Assembly: GCA_920105625.2 (NCBI GenBank)
Contig: OV050030.1
Span: forward strand, 173,961,315 to 174,025,314
Source: Clusia tigrina
Taxonomy: Eukaryota; Arthropoda; Insecta; Diptera; Clusiidae
DNA: 64,000 nt
Reading direction: 5' to 3'
This document shows, one piece after another, positions 1-11,891 of the stretch (positions within the stretch are counted from its first letter, which is position 1; every line of letters starts with the position of its first letter). The position numbers were made by a program, and so were the translations under genes. The notes under the pieces were generated by a model. That model ran no database searches and was not told the origin of the DNA. It saw only the letters and a list, made by a program, of their open reading frames with translations.

Positions 1-116
1 GCATTGCTTGCGCCAGGCTCATCGTCCTTAGCTGCAGTATCCGCCGCAGAGTGTGGGGGGATTTTGGATGCGTTTAAACACCGCTCGTCAGTTTTTTGTT
101 TGTTGAATTTATCCAT
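1..116 (-). CDS. possible N-terminus of an unknown (transposase-like?) protein, cut by window edge
   Basis: A minus-strand reading frame starts at an ATG (114-116) and runs open off the left edge for 38 codons. It begins MDKFNKQK and continues with a polar, Ala/Asp/Ser-rich stretch. Short starts of the form MDKF followed by lysines are common in hAT/BED-type transposase-like proteins, which is the only hint of identity. No domain is visible. The plus strand of the same DNA is also open, so this may be chance. Low confidence. Confidence 0.2.
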   Translation of the reverse strand, partial: MDKFNKQKTDERCLNASKIPPHSAADTAAKDDEPGASN

Positions 117-1015
117 CTGGTTTTTACGGCCACCCGCTCGACAGGATCACGCTGAGGCAGCCAACAATTTGAAAGGGGAAGAGTTGGTTAACTGTGGCGG
201 TGCCAGGAAGGGGGAGCTTTGTGAAAATACATTTTTGACATCCTAGCTGCAAAGCAACATCCAATGGGCACGATCCCAAGAACACCCTAGATTAGGAGGG
301 AGACAGCTCTCAGGTTCAGTCTGGCTGGGGTAATCCCATAAGAGACTAAGTTCCGCCATCCCAACCTATTGCATCATTGCAACCATTTAAGCCTTCGTAC
401 TATGACAAGAATACTTTATCTTGTTTATTCTAAATTCTGCTTAGCTATTAATGAAATCAATTCCCACAATATCTATTTTAATTTAATTTTCATTTATATT
501 AACACCTTCTTTCCTTCTCTTCATTTCTTATAGCAACTCAATATACTCTGCTTTCTTCTGCATGCTTATGTATGTGCATATGTAAGACTATGCCACAATA
601 TATTACGTATGTTTATACGTAATTAATGGTTGGCCAATGCAATTTTGGTTTGCCCGAATGCACTAAACGAATCTTCTATTTATATTCTCTTTTCCTCAAC
701 TAAATTCTGATTCTCGACTCTGTGTTTTTTTTTTCTATTTTAAGTTTTTTCATTACTAATTATTACCTAACTTCATATTTTTAACAATTCTCTCTTTTTA
801 TTCTTGTTATTACAGCATTTAGGCTGCAGTGTTTGTTGCATACTCGCATTATTTAATTTATTAACGACCTTAGTCAGCATGGTTCAATTTCACGCTGGTC
901 TTGGCTTTGAAAATACTCGTACAACTGATGTTATTTTATGCTTGTTAATAAAATACTGATTTCATTTGCGGAATATCAGTGTCTACGGGTGTAGTACACT
1001 ACAAACACATGTTAT
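117..1015. other. no gene seen; AT-rich flank of a decayed retroelement
   Basis: Bases 117-400 are of mixed composition with no recognisable product. Bases 400-1000 are AT-rich with pyrimidine tracts. If the minus-strand gypsy element to the right has a 3' LTR it should lie here, but I could not match this stretch to sequence at 4.5-6 kb, so no LTR is claimed. Confidence 0.4.
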
Positions 1016-3303
1016 TTAGTTGCGAGTTCGCAAATGGAATAACTTTAGCAAGTTATTGTGAAGTTTTTTGTGTTTGCCTTTAATCGTTACCACCATGGTA
1101 ACTCGGCTGCGAATTTCCGCTACAGTGTACGGAACTAACCCCAAAGGAGAAAATATATTTTTCCGAGTTTGTTTCTTCAATAGTAATCGGTCAGCCACAT
1201 GAAAGACTTCTGGGTTTAGTACCTTGTTGTAGGCTTCTCTGGATACTCGTTTACCTAACCAACTCGTGCGATCGTTGTAACTGATATTTTCCCCACTTTA
1301 TTTGGGTTATCAGCATTGTATTATGGCACACATTTGCACTTCAATTTTTCAGGCATGCTGAAATCCGTAGTAAACCCGTAGAGCATTCTAAACGGAGTTG
1401 GCTTGGTGCACACTATTGTTATGTACGTGCATGGTCGTAATCAACCAGTGATCCCAGTTAGAGCCATCCTCTTTAACGAACTAAGCAAGTATTGTGCCAG
1501 AAGTCTATGACTTCGTTTTAGCGAACCGCCCGCTTGCGGATGATAAGGAGTAATGTTTATTTTCTTAATACTTAGCATTTTACACTTATCAAACAATAAT
1601 TTTGACATGAAATTCGAACCATTGCCGGTCACCAACACTTTCAGTATGTTGTAACGCCGTATAATTTCGTCAAAATATGCTTTGGTTACCGTACTTGCTT
1701 CGGCAACAGGTATGGGTACGTATGCTATATACTTTGAAAAATCATCTTAGAACGGCAAGATGTACTTATTTCCCCAAACTATCTCAGGTAAAATACCTAC
1801 AGTATCCATGTGAACTTTATCAAATGGTTGTTTGGTGTGTCAGTTACCACCATTGGCATCTTTGTTAGCCTCGAACTGTTGTTGGCCTGATATTTTGGTC
1901 AACTCTTAACATATTTCTTTATGTCTCTGAGCAGCCCTTCCCAGCCAAACGCCTCGTCTGACTCTCTCTTAGGTTTTTCAAAACCGCTGGTGTCCACCTG
2001 GAGGTGAATCATGAAAACCTTTCAATACGTTTGCAATCTCATCTTTATTGTTCAGCCGTTATACTCTTCTAGCTGACTGCGAGGCTTTATCCTTATAATC
2101 ATCTGCCCGTCTTTCTGGTCTTTTATTCTGCAGTTTTTCCTCCCCGTTGTTAGCCCTTGTTCTCGCTGAACTATAGATATCTTCTGCTTTTGTGGGACTC
2201 TGCTAAGTGCATCTGCATTCAAACCTTTCCTCCCAGTCTTGTATATGATTTCAAAATCATATTCAGAAAACATGTGTCTGAACCTGGCTAACCTAGAAGT
2301 TTGGTTTGGTGGTTGATAAAAATTTTGAAGGGGCGATATGCCTTGCAGTTGTGAGTGGCCCACACTATGGCTAGATATTCCTTTGCAATCATGGAGTATC
2401 TCGCGAATTCTATTGGTCGGTCATTACCGACTTACCCTTTTGACAACACTGCTCCCAATTCTTCATTGCTAGTATCGGTTTTCAACAAAAAGTTTGCTCA
2501 AAATCAGGGTATACCAAAATCGGTAGCGAGCTAAATTTTTCTTTTAGCCTTTCGAATGCCTTTTGAGAGCTTTCTATCCAACTTTGTTTCTTTACGAAGC
2601 AACTTATTAATTGGCAACGAAATTCCGGCTAGTCCTTCTACGAACTTTCTATAATAGTTCAATAGTTATGGGAATGCTTCCACTCTTCTTTTCAATTTCT
2701 TGGAATTGCTAAATTCTATACGCAGTCCACCTTCTGAGGATCTGGCAGTGCTCCTGCCTCTGAACAACGATGGCCTAAATAAACCACCTCTCTTCGCAAA
2801 AATGGAAACTTCTCCGTGTTCAATTTAAAATTGTGTTCTCGAAATTTTTGGTGCACCTTTCACAATTGTTCCGAAAAATGTCCTTCTTATCGATTACAAT
2901 ATCATCAAGATACTCAAAGCCATCCAACCCTTGCAAGCCTGTTAGCACATAGTTCATTACCCGATGGAAAAGTGATAACTCTTTAATAAAATAATAGATT
3001 TTATGAGGCTGGTGTCCCCATGAATATACCAAAAGCACTAGCTTTCCACTAGCTGGCTCCTTGCAGGGTATCACCCTTCCTGATTACAACGAAGCAACAT
3101 CCTTTTGTTCCCAAAATGGACGCGTATATGTTCCCTAAGTCACTGATACTCTCCCACCATGAGTTGTAGTTCTTCCTTATAAACCTATATTCCTTACGTG
3201 CTATCCTAGCTATCTTATCTTTGTACTCCCATACCGCTTTTACGGCTACCGGCCTATACTTCCTAAATTTATCAAACCCGAGCCCTACTAGTAGAATCAC
3301 CAC
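1016..3303 (-). pseudogene. pol: pol remnant: RT, RNase H, integrase (decayed gypsy element)
   Basis: Visible landmarks, in minus-strand order: an RT fragment with YLDDIVI (the active-site YxDD) at about 2,900; the RNase H to linker transition at 2363-2052, with FEIIYKTG and NADALSR; an integrase core near 1638-1441 with VTGNGSNF (the catalytic-Asp position reads Gly) and PYHPQ; and a basic C-terminal piece at 1198-1016. Ty3/gypsy pol encodes protease, reverse transcriptase, RNase H and integrase in that order, about 1,000 residues in all. Here the frame changes repeatedly and several segments are unreadable. The loss of the integrase Asp and the many stops make it certainly inactive. Confidence 0.75.
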
Positions 3304-3407
3304 AGGAAACCAATTCGAAACGCAATCAAGAAGAATATTTTGGAGTGCCTCATGGTCCTCCCTCTCTTAGGTCCCTACATCGGTTGACACGCGACTCACC
3401 CTCATCT

Positions 3408-4467
3408 CTACTTTCGGCCTACTACTTGCTTTTTCCTTCTTGGCTTTCCAGTATAATGGTCTCGATTGGCCCACTGGAAGTTTCCCTGGTCCCTCTGTTG
3501 AGATGGTTTTTGACTGCATTCTGTTGCTCGATAACCCATTCGTCCATATGAGGAGCATATCGTGACCTGTATGATGTTGCTCATCTTCGCTTCACTTCTG
3601 GAATTCAAATTTGGAAGCTGCTGACTACTTCCAATGCTGAAATGATTATTCCTTCCTTGACTCATTCCTTCCGTGGTTTTCATTTTAGGTCTATTGAAAT
3701 TATTTCCACCTTCTCTCCTGGGCGGATCTGGGCGCCTCGTCACTGGCTGCCTCATACTCTGATCCTATTCTGTGCCCCATAGGCATTGTAGGCTTCCTTC
3801 ATGAGCATATCCTTGGCATTTCATACAGTAGAGTGCGATTATGCGCGTAAAGCACTCATCCCTTGTATGACCTGGCTTACGGCAGAACGAACATGTGGGC
3901 GTTGTCTATACAAACCCCCTGTACGGATTTCTCGTATTCGTGGATCTGTTATCAGAGACTCCGGGACTATATGCTCCTCCGGACATATTTGGGACGGAAT
4001 TGCTTCCCTCTCTAACCACGACAGCGACAGTGAATATGTCCTGTCTCTTTTCTAACATATGTACCTCGCCCAACTAGCCGTACTCCGCTCCACCAGGAAT
4101 TGTGCCCTAGTCGCCTCTTCTGCTAATTCCTCCAGAGTTCCTGTTCTGCTATTCAGCATATGATTCTTTAGAGTGGGGTCGCGGGGACCCAAATGAAAAC
4201 TGTTAACACTGACTTGTCAACTTCATTCAATATCGCTGTATCTCCAACGCCATTGTGTTTACCCCTCTGTATTTCTGTGGCCAGCCCCTGTAGTGATCTG
4301 AGACAACTGGCAAAGGCCCGTATATCCTCACTTGCGAGCTGTTTCCCCATTCTGATTTCTTGAGTTACATCTTCTAGAGTCCTTAACTTCAGGAAAACTC
4401 TCCTTAGGAGCCTGAAAAGCTCGTCCACACAGCACATGGTTGTATGCGTCTCCGAAGAACCTCTCAA
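3408..4467 (-). pseudogene. gag: gag remnant with zinc knuckle (decayed gypsy element)
   Basis: Two minus-strand open pieces, 4467-4168 (about 99 codons, helical, charged) and 3755-3408 (about 115 codons, Arg/Asn/Gln-rich), make up a nucleocapsid-type protein. The second piece contains a CCHC-like knuckle: CSSYGRMGYRATEC, with Tyr where His is normal and a substitution at the second Cys spacing, so metal binding is doubtful. Between the pieces the frame is broken. Gag would package element RNA into cytoplasmic virus-like particles; this copy cannot make a full protein. The following pol remnant lies downstream in the same direction, as expected. Confidence 0.7.
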
Positions 4468-6045
4468 GTCCGCCCTACTTTACGTAGTTTTCAATTCGCT
4501 AAAATAGCTTTTTTGCCGATCATTTCTACGAACTTTTCCCCGTTTTTCTGCATCAAAATCGTGAAAATTTAATATTGCAACATATGCAAAAAAAAAATTA
4601 TGCATTTATGAGCCATTTGAAGTTTCAGATCTACACAAACTTTGATACAACAACCCGCGTTTTATGCATCTCTGGATGTATTGCCTAACACCCTTAGCTT
4701 ATTTTGTTTAACTGTGCGTTAAAAATTAGAATTAGTGCTAAAAAAAACTCAATGTCCCTACCAACACACAAACACATTCCCCCACCAAAAAAATTCTCAC
4801 AACTAAGACGGCATACACAGACCGTCCGATCTTAGTGAGGATTTATGTTTGCCCATACATAGTTGCGTGCAACAGCGGAACCAGCGCTACGGCGCCTTCC
4901 GAGTGGCAGAAGTATCTATTTATATTATGCTATAATAATCAGATACTGACAGTTTCCTATTTGCTCCCTCCATCGCTCAGATGTCTGATGATTGATATTA
5001 TTGCTGCTGCTATTGTTGTACCGGCTGCGCTATTTATGTTGGGTTATACGAGTATCTGTGTTTGCCGAATATACATAAGGATATACATTTCTCCTTGTAC
5101 AGATGCACTGAGGAACATTTACTGGGCGATTGCTAGCAGCCTCTGTTGTGAGTCTAACCGCTGGAGTTAAAACGCGCTAGAGTTCGTTTTTTATAATCCC
5201 CTTTTTATTGTAAAATAACCTGATTATATACTATTCAATCGTTATTGTTTCTTAATTTTTAATTACCCTACTCTTTGGTTTGGACATTCTGCAATTGTTT
5301 ACCAACTATTGACTGGCACACTTTTGGGAAGTACTGACTAAACATGGCAGTGAAAGTTCATTGCAGTTCAATTGTCAAATGTGCACACCTAAAAGCATGC
5401 AGTCAATCGACTTTTACTGAATAAAATCATTTTTATTAAATTATAAGTGCGCCTTAGGGCTTTGCACGTTTATTATTTTATTAATAATGAAATCTAAGTG
5501 CTACTGGGATTTAGTGGATATTGTGAGTTTGACTAACAACAATGTGATCGATTTATTAAGTGAGAATTCGGAAATTTTAATTGAGAATTATTCTACCTAA
5601 AACTAGTAATACAATTCCTACCAACTATGTACTCCTTAATTTTGCATTCTAATTTTATCCTCTTCAACTCTACAACATCTACAACTCTACATCATTCTAT
5701 TCTCAAACTTCATATAGCCGTATTTATCCAATACTCTAATTATTTCCTAACCTCTTTTCTCACGTCAATTAAATAAGAACCATTAAATATTTCCCTCAAT
5801 CACTACTCTAATTTCGTTCTTTGTGCTTTTTAAGTAGCAACTCTTGTTCCTTTGTTTCAGATTGTAAATATGTATGTATATTTATGCGTATACTAGTTGT
5901 TTTATATATATTTATACTTTCCTTACTCTTTATTCATGCTTTGTGCATTGTCGAATGCATTTAACTAGCTGCAAGTTTCATTTGCACCTGCTGATACTTA
6001 AATTAAACCCACAACGAAATATTAGTCTTATTCTTTTTATATGTG
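4468..6045. other. unassigned AT-rich interval between two gypsy elements
   Basis: No gene is supported. A 111-codon plus-strand frame at 4835-5170 is Cys/Ile-rich without domain character and is probably chance. The 5' LTR and leader of the decayed element to the left should lie near 4.5-5.2 kb but could not be paired with a second copy. From 5.6 to 6.0 kb the DNA is AT- and pyrimidine-rich, resembling the style but not the sequence of 0.4-0.9 kb. Confidence 0.4.
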
Positions 6046-6049
6046 TATA

Positions 6050-6586
6050 AATTAATACAATTTCTGATGATTTATTTTAATTTCTTTATTTTTATTTTAT
6101 GTACTTAACACTACCGAGCTTAATTCAGAACTAACTTAAAACTAATTTAAAAAAATACATTTGCTTAGACTTCTAATTATTCTTTGCTGTTGCAGCGTTT
6201 TTTGAATGTCGTTGTTGTTTTTGTATTTGCCACAGTTACTGTTCCCGCCATTGCAATTCTTTTTGCTGTTATAGTAGTTCTTGCTATTGCTGTCGCTGGT
6301 GCTCTTGTTGTTGTATTGTACACTTTTATTATGAATAACTGGTTTAATAATTAATTATTCTTTGCTGTTGCTGGTGCTCTTGTTGTTGTATTGTACACTT
6401 TTATTATGAATAACTGGTTTAATAATTAATTATTCTTTGCTGTTGCAGCGTTTTTTGAATGTCGTTGTGGTTTTTGTAATTATGATATTATCACGTACGT
6501 TTTGCTAAACTGATCGTCAGCGTGGGAGCGGACCAATCGTTAGCATTTTGTCATAGAAGCGACTGCACGTGTTAGGTGTGTTAACT
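6050..6586 (-). repeat. 3' LTR of gypsy element A
   Basis: A 537-bp copy of the terminal repeat. It is preceded on the left by TATA target sequence and followed on the right by the polypurine tract. It contains two tandem copies of a 75-bp unit and matches 11891-12426 except for five substitutions and one 1-nt gap. Confidence 0.95.
6295..6444. repeat. 75-bp tandem repeat inside LTR A (2 copies; also 12136-12285)
   Basis: The unit starts GCTGGTGCTCTTGTTGTTGT and recurs with a 75-bp period, at 6295 and 6370 in one LTR and at 12136 and 12211 in the other. A partial third copy of its tail follows. Being shared by both LTRs, the duplication predates insertion. Tandem units of this sort in LTRs often act as enhancer or insulator arrays; that role is inference here. 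Confidence 0.85.
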
Positions 6587-6598
6587 CCCCCCTTCCTT
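6587..6598 (-). other. polypurine tract of element A
   Basis: In element orientation the bases just before the 3' LTR are AAGGAAGGGGGG, a 12-nt pure purine run ending exactly at the LTR start. This is where plus-strand DNA synthesis would be primed. Confidence 0.85.
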
Positions 6599-6616
6599 AA
6601 ATGTAATCGTCCCTGA

Positions 6617-7435
6617 TTACACGGAGTCATTTACTTCACTTGGTTCAATAATAAACTTTCGGTAAAATTCTTCTATTACAGGGTATTGTATTATAAAGAA
6701 TATTGTTTCATTATTCTGCACTACCTTAACTTTAGAATTACTTAATATTGTGGCTACGCTAATCTTATTTTTAATACTTGAATCTATGTCTAATAGTTCA
6801 TTATTACTTAATAATAAAGGGTTTACAATATTCATTCTCGCTAACATTACTGAATATACTATATTATGTAATTCCAATATAATAATATTGTTTCTATGTG
6901 AAATCAACTCGAAAATGTTGTCCTCCTTTGATACTGAGTTCTCATGTTTTAATTCATTAATTCCTTTCGTTAGCTGATTAATTTTGTTTACAATTTCTGC
7001 GTTTATGATTAACTGATCGTTATTCGATTCGATCAAAGCTTCGGTTTTTATCTTGACTTCATTAAAATCATAAAAATCTGGTGTACCGGCGACGAATTTA
7101 AGAGCTGATCCTAATAAATTTATGCTTCGTGCGTGCCTGTGGTGTAGAGTTAGCATGTTAACTAACCTAATTATTTGTTCTGAATCTATTTCTATTGTTT
7201 TCTGTAGCTCGGCATATGAGAGGCCTTCTGCAATTTTTAGATTTTCATATGCCATTTTGGTAAACTTCATTAAATCTGTTTTGTGTATCAAATACTTTGT
7301 GACGCTATAAACTGCTATTTCTCCATCCTCTATTGGTATATAGAAGGAACCCGAATAGTCTATAATCCTTGCTGCAGTGATAGTGAGACATATCCTGAAA
7401 TTATCGAATATTGTCTTTATGAATGTGTTTTCCAT
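6617..7435 (-). pseudogene. env: Env of element A, truncated before the membrane anchor
   Basis: A 272-codon frame overlapping the end of pol by about 35 nt. It has a short hydrophobic N-terminal stretch, then the errantivirus/baculovirus-F-like landmark of a basic residue followed by INLLGSALKFVAGTPD (about residues 105-122), then long heptad-type helices. The stop lies only 18 nt before the polypurine tract. Family members run to about 450-500 residues and end with a transmembrane anchor; here roughly the last third, including any anchor, is missing. The protein would be a membrane-fusion glycoprotein in intact relatives. This form could not be anchored and is taken to be non-functional. 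Confidence 0.8.
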
Positions 7436-10430
7436 CTATTTTAACAATAGTACCTAAATCTTCCTGAACTACTTTTTCCCTATAAATATCTGACAACTTA
7501 TTTCCTAGCCTTTTGTTAACTTTAACATATACAATATCTCCTGCCTTATATGTTTTGTATTTCGTATTTTTATTATGAAATGTTAAATCCCTAGTCTGTC
7601 TTATTTTCAGTTTCTCCTCAATATCTTTGTTCGATGTTCCCATTCCATAAATTACATCTATTGGCTTACAGTCTATTACTGAATGGATTGAATTATTATA
7701 TTTTATTGTTGCTGACAAAATAGTTTCTACGACATTACTTGAAATTTTTTCGTTCTTAATACCTGCCTATTTCTGTTAATGTACTATGACCGTTTGATTT
7801 ACTGTGGTATGGCGGGACTTCATGCTGTTCTATATTATGGTTGTTTCTGATATAACTTTTAATTGATTCTGATTTTAACGCGGGTTCATTGTCGCATACG
7901 ATAATTTTTGTCTTCGGAAATATATTGAGTATTTCCATTATGCCTACTTTTATATCAGGAATTGTTCTTGTTTCTAATTTTTTTACGATCGCGAATTTCG
8001 AAAATTTGTCGATGCATGTTAAGAATGAAATTTTCGTCGTTGAATAAATATCTATATGTAAGATTTCTCCTGGGTAACTTGGAATTGGAGTTTTCCCGAT
8101 TATGTGGTTTTCTGGTTTCCTATTGTACTTAGAGACTAAGCACGTTTTGCACGATTTTATTAACTCATTTAATCGTTTTCTTATGTTTGGGAAAAAATAA
8201 TCTTTAGTAATTTGCTTATAATTCTCTTTGACATTCCTATGTGCCCTATTATGTTCTGTGATCAAAATTTCCTCCTGATCATCTTTGTTGACTACGTCGA
8301 TTACGATTTTACGAGTATATAAAAATTTAACACCCATAAAGTTCTTTAATAATGTCTGTTGCACCTGTCCAAAATATTCCTCTTCACAGTAAATTGCATT
8401 AACTACATTGGGATTAATCGTTTCCTTTAGTAACTGAATAAGGTTCTGCCCGTCTGTGAAATTTATCTCATGTCGAATATATTTCTTAAACATAATCTTT
8501 TTTTTCGTTGAGTTACCGTCCTGTTTGTGAATTATAATCTGGTTTCTGAAACCATTTAAACATGTTTGAACCATTTTAATTGTATCTGTTAGAGACATCT
8601 CTGAATGAGAGCCAGACTCAGAAAGGTGATTTACGTATTGTCTCGATAGGGCGTCTGCCACAACATTCAGACTCCCTGGTTTATAAAAAAATTTTGGGGC
8701 AAATTCTTCTATTAAAGCCCTCCATCGCTTAATCTTGGCGTTAGGATTTTTGTCCGACATTGAAAAAATAAGAGGTTGATGATCTGTGTAGATATTCAGT
8801 CCCTTGCAACCATATAAAAAATTCCTTAAGTTTTTTATTGCCCACACTATGGCTAATAATTCTCTCTCATTAACTGCATAATTCATTTCTGTTTTTGATA
8901 GTGTCCTAGACACGAATGTGACAGGCCTATTATTCTGTGAGAGAACTGCACCAATAGCTGTTGAGGATGCGTCCGTCGTTAGGTCAAATGGTTTCGTAAA
9001 GTCCGGGTATAACAGTACAACATCTTCTGATACTAAAATCTGTTTCAATTTTTCAAAAGCTTTACGCCCTTCCTCGTCTAATTGTACTGCTATTTTTCTG
9101 GATTGATTTGCACTGACGTTGCCGTTTTCCCCACTTAAATAGGTAGTGAGTGGCTTTGCTATGTCAGCATATCCTCTAATGAATCTCCTGTAATAACCTG
9201 ATAGACCCAAAAACGCACGAAGGCTACGAACGGTTTTAGGTTCCTTGTATTCAAGTATAGCTTTTACCTTTTCAGGTGCGGTTTTTAATCCCTCTCTAGA
9301 AACTACAAATCCTAAAAACTCTACATCTTCTCTAAAAAATGTCGACTACTCTAGGTTTACTTTCATATTTGCCTTATTAAGCAGGACTAAAATGTCCTCG
9401 ATGTGCTTTAAATGGTCACTTTCATTTTACGAAAAAACTATTATATCATCCACGTATACGTGGCATGTTTTTCCAATTTCGGTCCTCAGAATGTCGTCTA
9501 TAGTCCTCTGAAAAATGCTTGGCGTATTTTTCAGGCCAAAGGGCATCCGGCAAAATTCATATTTACCGTTATTGATACTAAAAGCTGTTTTTTTTATATC
9601 TCTTTCGTGCAACAATATCTGGTGAAATCCCGATTTGAGGTCCAGGGTGGTAAAATATTTTGCTTTACCCAGGTTGGAGAGTATAACTGAAGTATCCGGT
9701 ATTGGATACTTGTCATTATTAGTGATACTATTTAATTTTCTAAAGTCAATAACTAGTCTCCTCTTTTTTTGTCCATTGTCGTCGATACCCTTCTTGTCTA
9801 CAACCCATACTGGGTTATTATACGCTGATTTAGATGGTCGTATAATTCCGTCCTTCAACAAATTTTTGATTTCTTTGTTGACAAATTCATTGACAGCCAT
9901 TGGATATGGATAGCTTTTGCTATAAATCTATTTGATATGGTATTTATAGTAGCAATCACATTTGTGTTGTACGACAATTTAACATTTGGATTAGCAAAAA
10001 CTTCCCTGAGTACGTTTACAATTTCGTAGAACCGTGCCTTTACGCATGAAGGCAGGAAATGTGACAATTCTAATTGATTAATTTCAGCACAACTCTTGAA
10101 TTTAAGTGGTTCTATGCCACCATTAAAAGCGAATAGTTCTTTTTTTGCATCAATAGTTCCCCCTATCTGTTTAATAAAGTCGTATCCTATTATTCCATCG
10201 AACGATTGGAGTTCAGGCAATAAATAAAAATATGAATACTCATTACACACATTTACTAGACATTTTTGATCTATGATCAATTTACTATTAACTGTCTTTA
10301 AAATAAATGGGTGTTCGAGCTTCTTAACCCCCTTTAAAATTACTCCCTTTTTAATATAATTCTTAGCCGTACCTGTATCCAAAAGGAATTTAAGCAGTTT
10401 GCCATTTAGATATCTCTCTACGTATGGCAA
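7401..10430 (-). pseudogene. pol: Pol of element A: protease-RT-RNase H-integrase, broken
   Basis: Order on the minus strand: aspartic protease (LLDTGTAKNY, 10.39 kb); a frameshift near 9,925; RT with the fingers, a DLKSGFHQ region and YVDDIIVFS active site (9900-9427); an in-frame TAA at 9427-9429 and TAG at 9346-9348; then RT thumb, RNase H (LTTDASSTAIGAVLS, TDHQPL, VADALSRQY) and integrase within 9210-7756. The integrase keeps its H-H-C-C zinc site, first Asp (HIDIYS) and second Asp (VCDNEPAL). A small in-frame deletion directly after HSKSNG removes the catalytic Glu, and a 1-nt shift follows at about 7,765. The C-terminal domain continues in another frame, 7718-7401. In the family this polyprotein copies RNA to DNA and inserts it; this copy cannot do either. 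Confidence 0.9.
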
Positions 10431-11536
10431 CTGCGACCCATTTCTAAAAAATTACACTCGTCTGTCTCGGTATAATTTATTCGTTGTTGTTTATACGGTA
10501 CCTGTTGTGCACTGTTAGTATGCCTTTTCTCTGTATTGTTGTAAAGGAAATGTTTCCTTTCGGTATATTGTCGGTTATTATTATTATTATTATTATTATT
10601 ATTTTCATGGTTTGGCATTATGGTATTTCGATTAATAAAGTTATTTTGTGTTCTTGTGACAAAGCGTGAGGTACTCGGATCGATTTCCATCGGAATTGGG
10701 TCTCGATCCCTGTTTGTTTCTTGTCGCATATTATTGCTAGGGTTTCTATAGTCTGGTGTAAAATTAAATCTAGCTGGTCTAAAATCATTATTATGAAAAG
10801 TATTAGCAAATGCGAATCGTGAATTATTTGCAACAAGTTCTTGCGCAAGCGCCAATGCGCTAGGAAGGTTATTTGGTTTTGACGAAAATAGTATGTCACA
10901 TAAGGGTTTGTTCAAACCTGATACAAATACTCTAAGCGCGTCACTTCTATATTTGTCGTTCAGAGAATTGATCAAACTCATATTTCCCTCATTCATCATG
11001 GCCACTTTGTTTATTATAAGTGTTACTTTTCTTTCAACTTCTTCATAAAATTTTATAATACTTGAACGTCCCTGTCTTAAGGTTGACAATTCCTGTTCAA
11101 CCAGGTAAATCGGGCGTTTGTCCGCAAAAGAAAAATCTAGTCTCGCTATGATTGCCTCAAAATTTAAAACTGTATTAAACGATGCTAATGTGGCATCTGC
11201 ACGACCAGTGATTTTGTTTCTTATGATAGCCACAGCTTGGTAATGCTTTGAACTGCTTACGTATGGCTCAAATAATTTATAGGCTGCAAATGCTGCCTGC
11301 CGCCAAGACACATATTTTGTCTCATCTCCGCTAAATTCAGGTAGAGTTTTAACAATATCCAAAGGTTCATCACATAACACTCCACTCTCTATATAAATGG
11401 TTTCATATTCCCTAGCTTGTCTCGGAATTTCTAGTTCGCTTATCCTTCCTGCTAGTTGGTCTAAATTCCCCTGTAGTTTTTGCGTTACTTTGTCTGCAAA
11501 TAGCTCAAACACTTCTCTCAGTTGCGTTTCGTTCAT
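10418..11536 (-). CDS. gag: Gag of gypsy element A, intact frame
   Basis: A 372-codon open frame starting at an ATG at 11536; the frame is open 14 codons further up but only to a TTG, so the ATG is preferred. The protein has an N-terminal helical region, then the errantivirus capsid landmark LPEFSGD followed by YVSWRQAAFAAYKLFEPY (about residues 65-95). The C-terminal third is Asn/Arg-rich, including a run of ten asparagines coded by an ATT/AAT microsatellite. No CCHC knuckle is seen, as is usual in gypsy. Gag forms the particle and binds RNA. The stop at 10418 overlaps the start of the pol frame by about 13 nt, consistent with programmed frameshifting. It is the only undamaged gene of this element. 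Confidence 0.85.
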   Translation of the reverse strand: MNETQLREVFELFADKVTQKLQGNLDQLAGRISELEIPRQAREYETIYIESGVLCDEPLDIVKTLPEFSGDETKYVSWRQAAFAAYKLFEPYVSSSKHYQAVAIIRNKITGRADATLASFNTVLNFEAIIARLDFSFADKRPIYLVEQELSTLRQGRSSIIKFYEEVERKVTLIINKVAMMNEGNMSLINSLNDKYRSDALRVFVSGLNKPLCDILFSSKPNNLPSALALAQELVANNSRFAFANTFHNNDFRPARFNFTPDYRNPSNNMRQETNRDRDPIPMEIDPSTSRFVTRTQNNFINRNTIMPNHENNNNNNNNNNRQYTERKHFLYNNTEKRHTNSAQQVPYKQQRINYTETDECNFLEMGRSCHT

Positions 11537-11875
11537 TTTCGAGCTTATTTCACTTTTACTATTTCTTACTTGTAGCAATTATTCTTTTAACAAGAGTTTT
11601 CTTTAATTATTTTTTATTGTTACAACTATTTCTTTTGCACACTTTTTCTTAATTTCTCACCTTAACTGTTTCCTATCTATTACAATTACTTCTGAATCGC
11701 TCTTAGGTCTAATTTTACTTTACAAACTTCCTCAAAATTATTTCAAAAATCTTCTAATATACTTTATAAACTTGCACTATATTAATTTTCAGCATATTCT
11801 TCTCCTTATTCCTTGGAAATCCTTTCTTATGAGGGTTATCCTTCCGTTTATCCTTTTTTATGAGGGTTGGGTTCG

Positions 11876-11891
11876 GGTATGTTGGGCGCCA
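11876..11891 (-). other. primer-binding site of element A
   Basis: Immediately inside the 5' LTR the element strand reads TGGCGCCCAACATACC. The leading TGG is complementary to the CCA tail of a tRNA, and the TGGCGCCCAAC part matches the tRNA-Lys-type site familiar from gypsy. The tRNA assignment is from memory of the family. Confidence 0.8.

Larger units (their letters stand above)
1016..4467 (-). mobile_element. decayed Ty3/gypsy retrotransposon (gag-pol, no env seen)
   Basis: Read on the minus strand, the pieces occur in the expected order of a Ty3/gypsy element: gag, zinc knuckle, protease/RT area, RT, RNase H, integrase and a pol C-terminus. Every part carries stops or frameshifts. No LTR pair or target-site duplication could be identified, so the outer limits are simply the recognisable coding ends. 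Integrase wording (PYHPQ, then a GSL-RSHR-L-YL pattern) resembles the mdg1/412/Blastopia-type lineages rather than the env-bearing errantiviruses further right. It is old, since no open stretch exceeds about 115 codons. Confidence 0.8.

Noticed and set aside
4835..5170. 111-codon plus-strand frame between the first two gypsy elements
   Set aside because: No domain, odd composition and AT-rich surroundings; no start context or homologous wording recognised.
6295..6444. CRISPR-like or satellite array
   Set aside because: Only two 75-bp units with no unique spacers, located inside an LTR.
10560..10610. ATT microsatellite as a separate locus of interest
   Set aside because: It is the asparagine run within the open Gag of element A and needs no other explanation.
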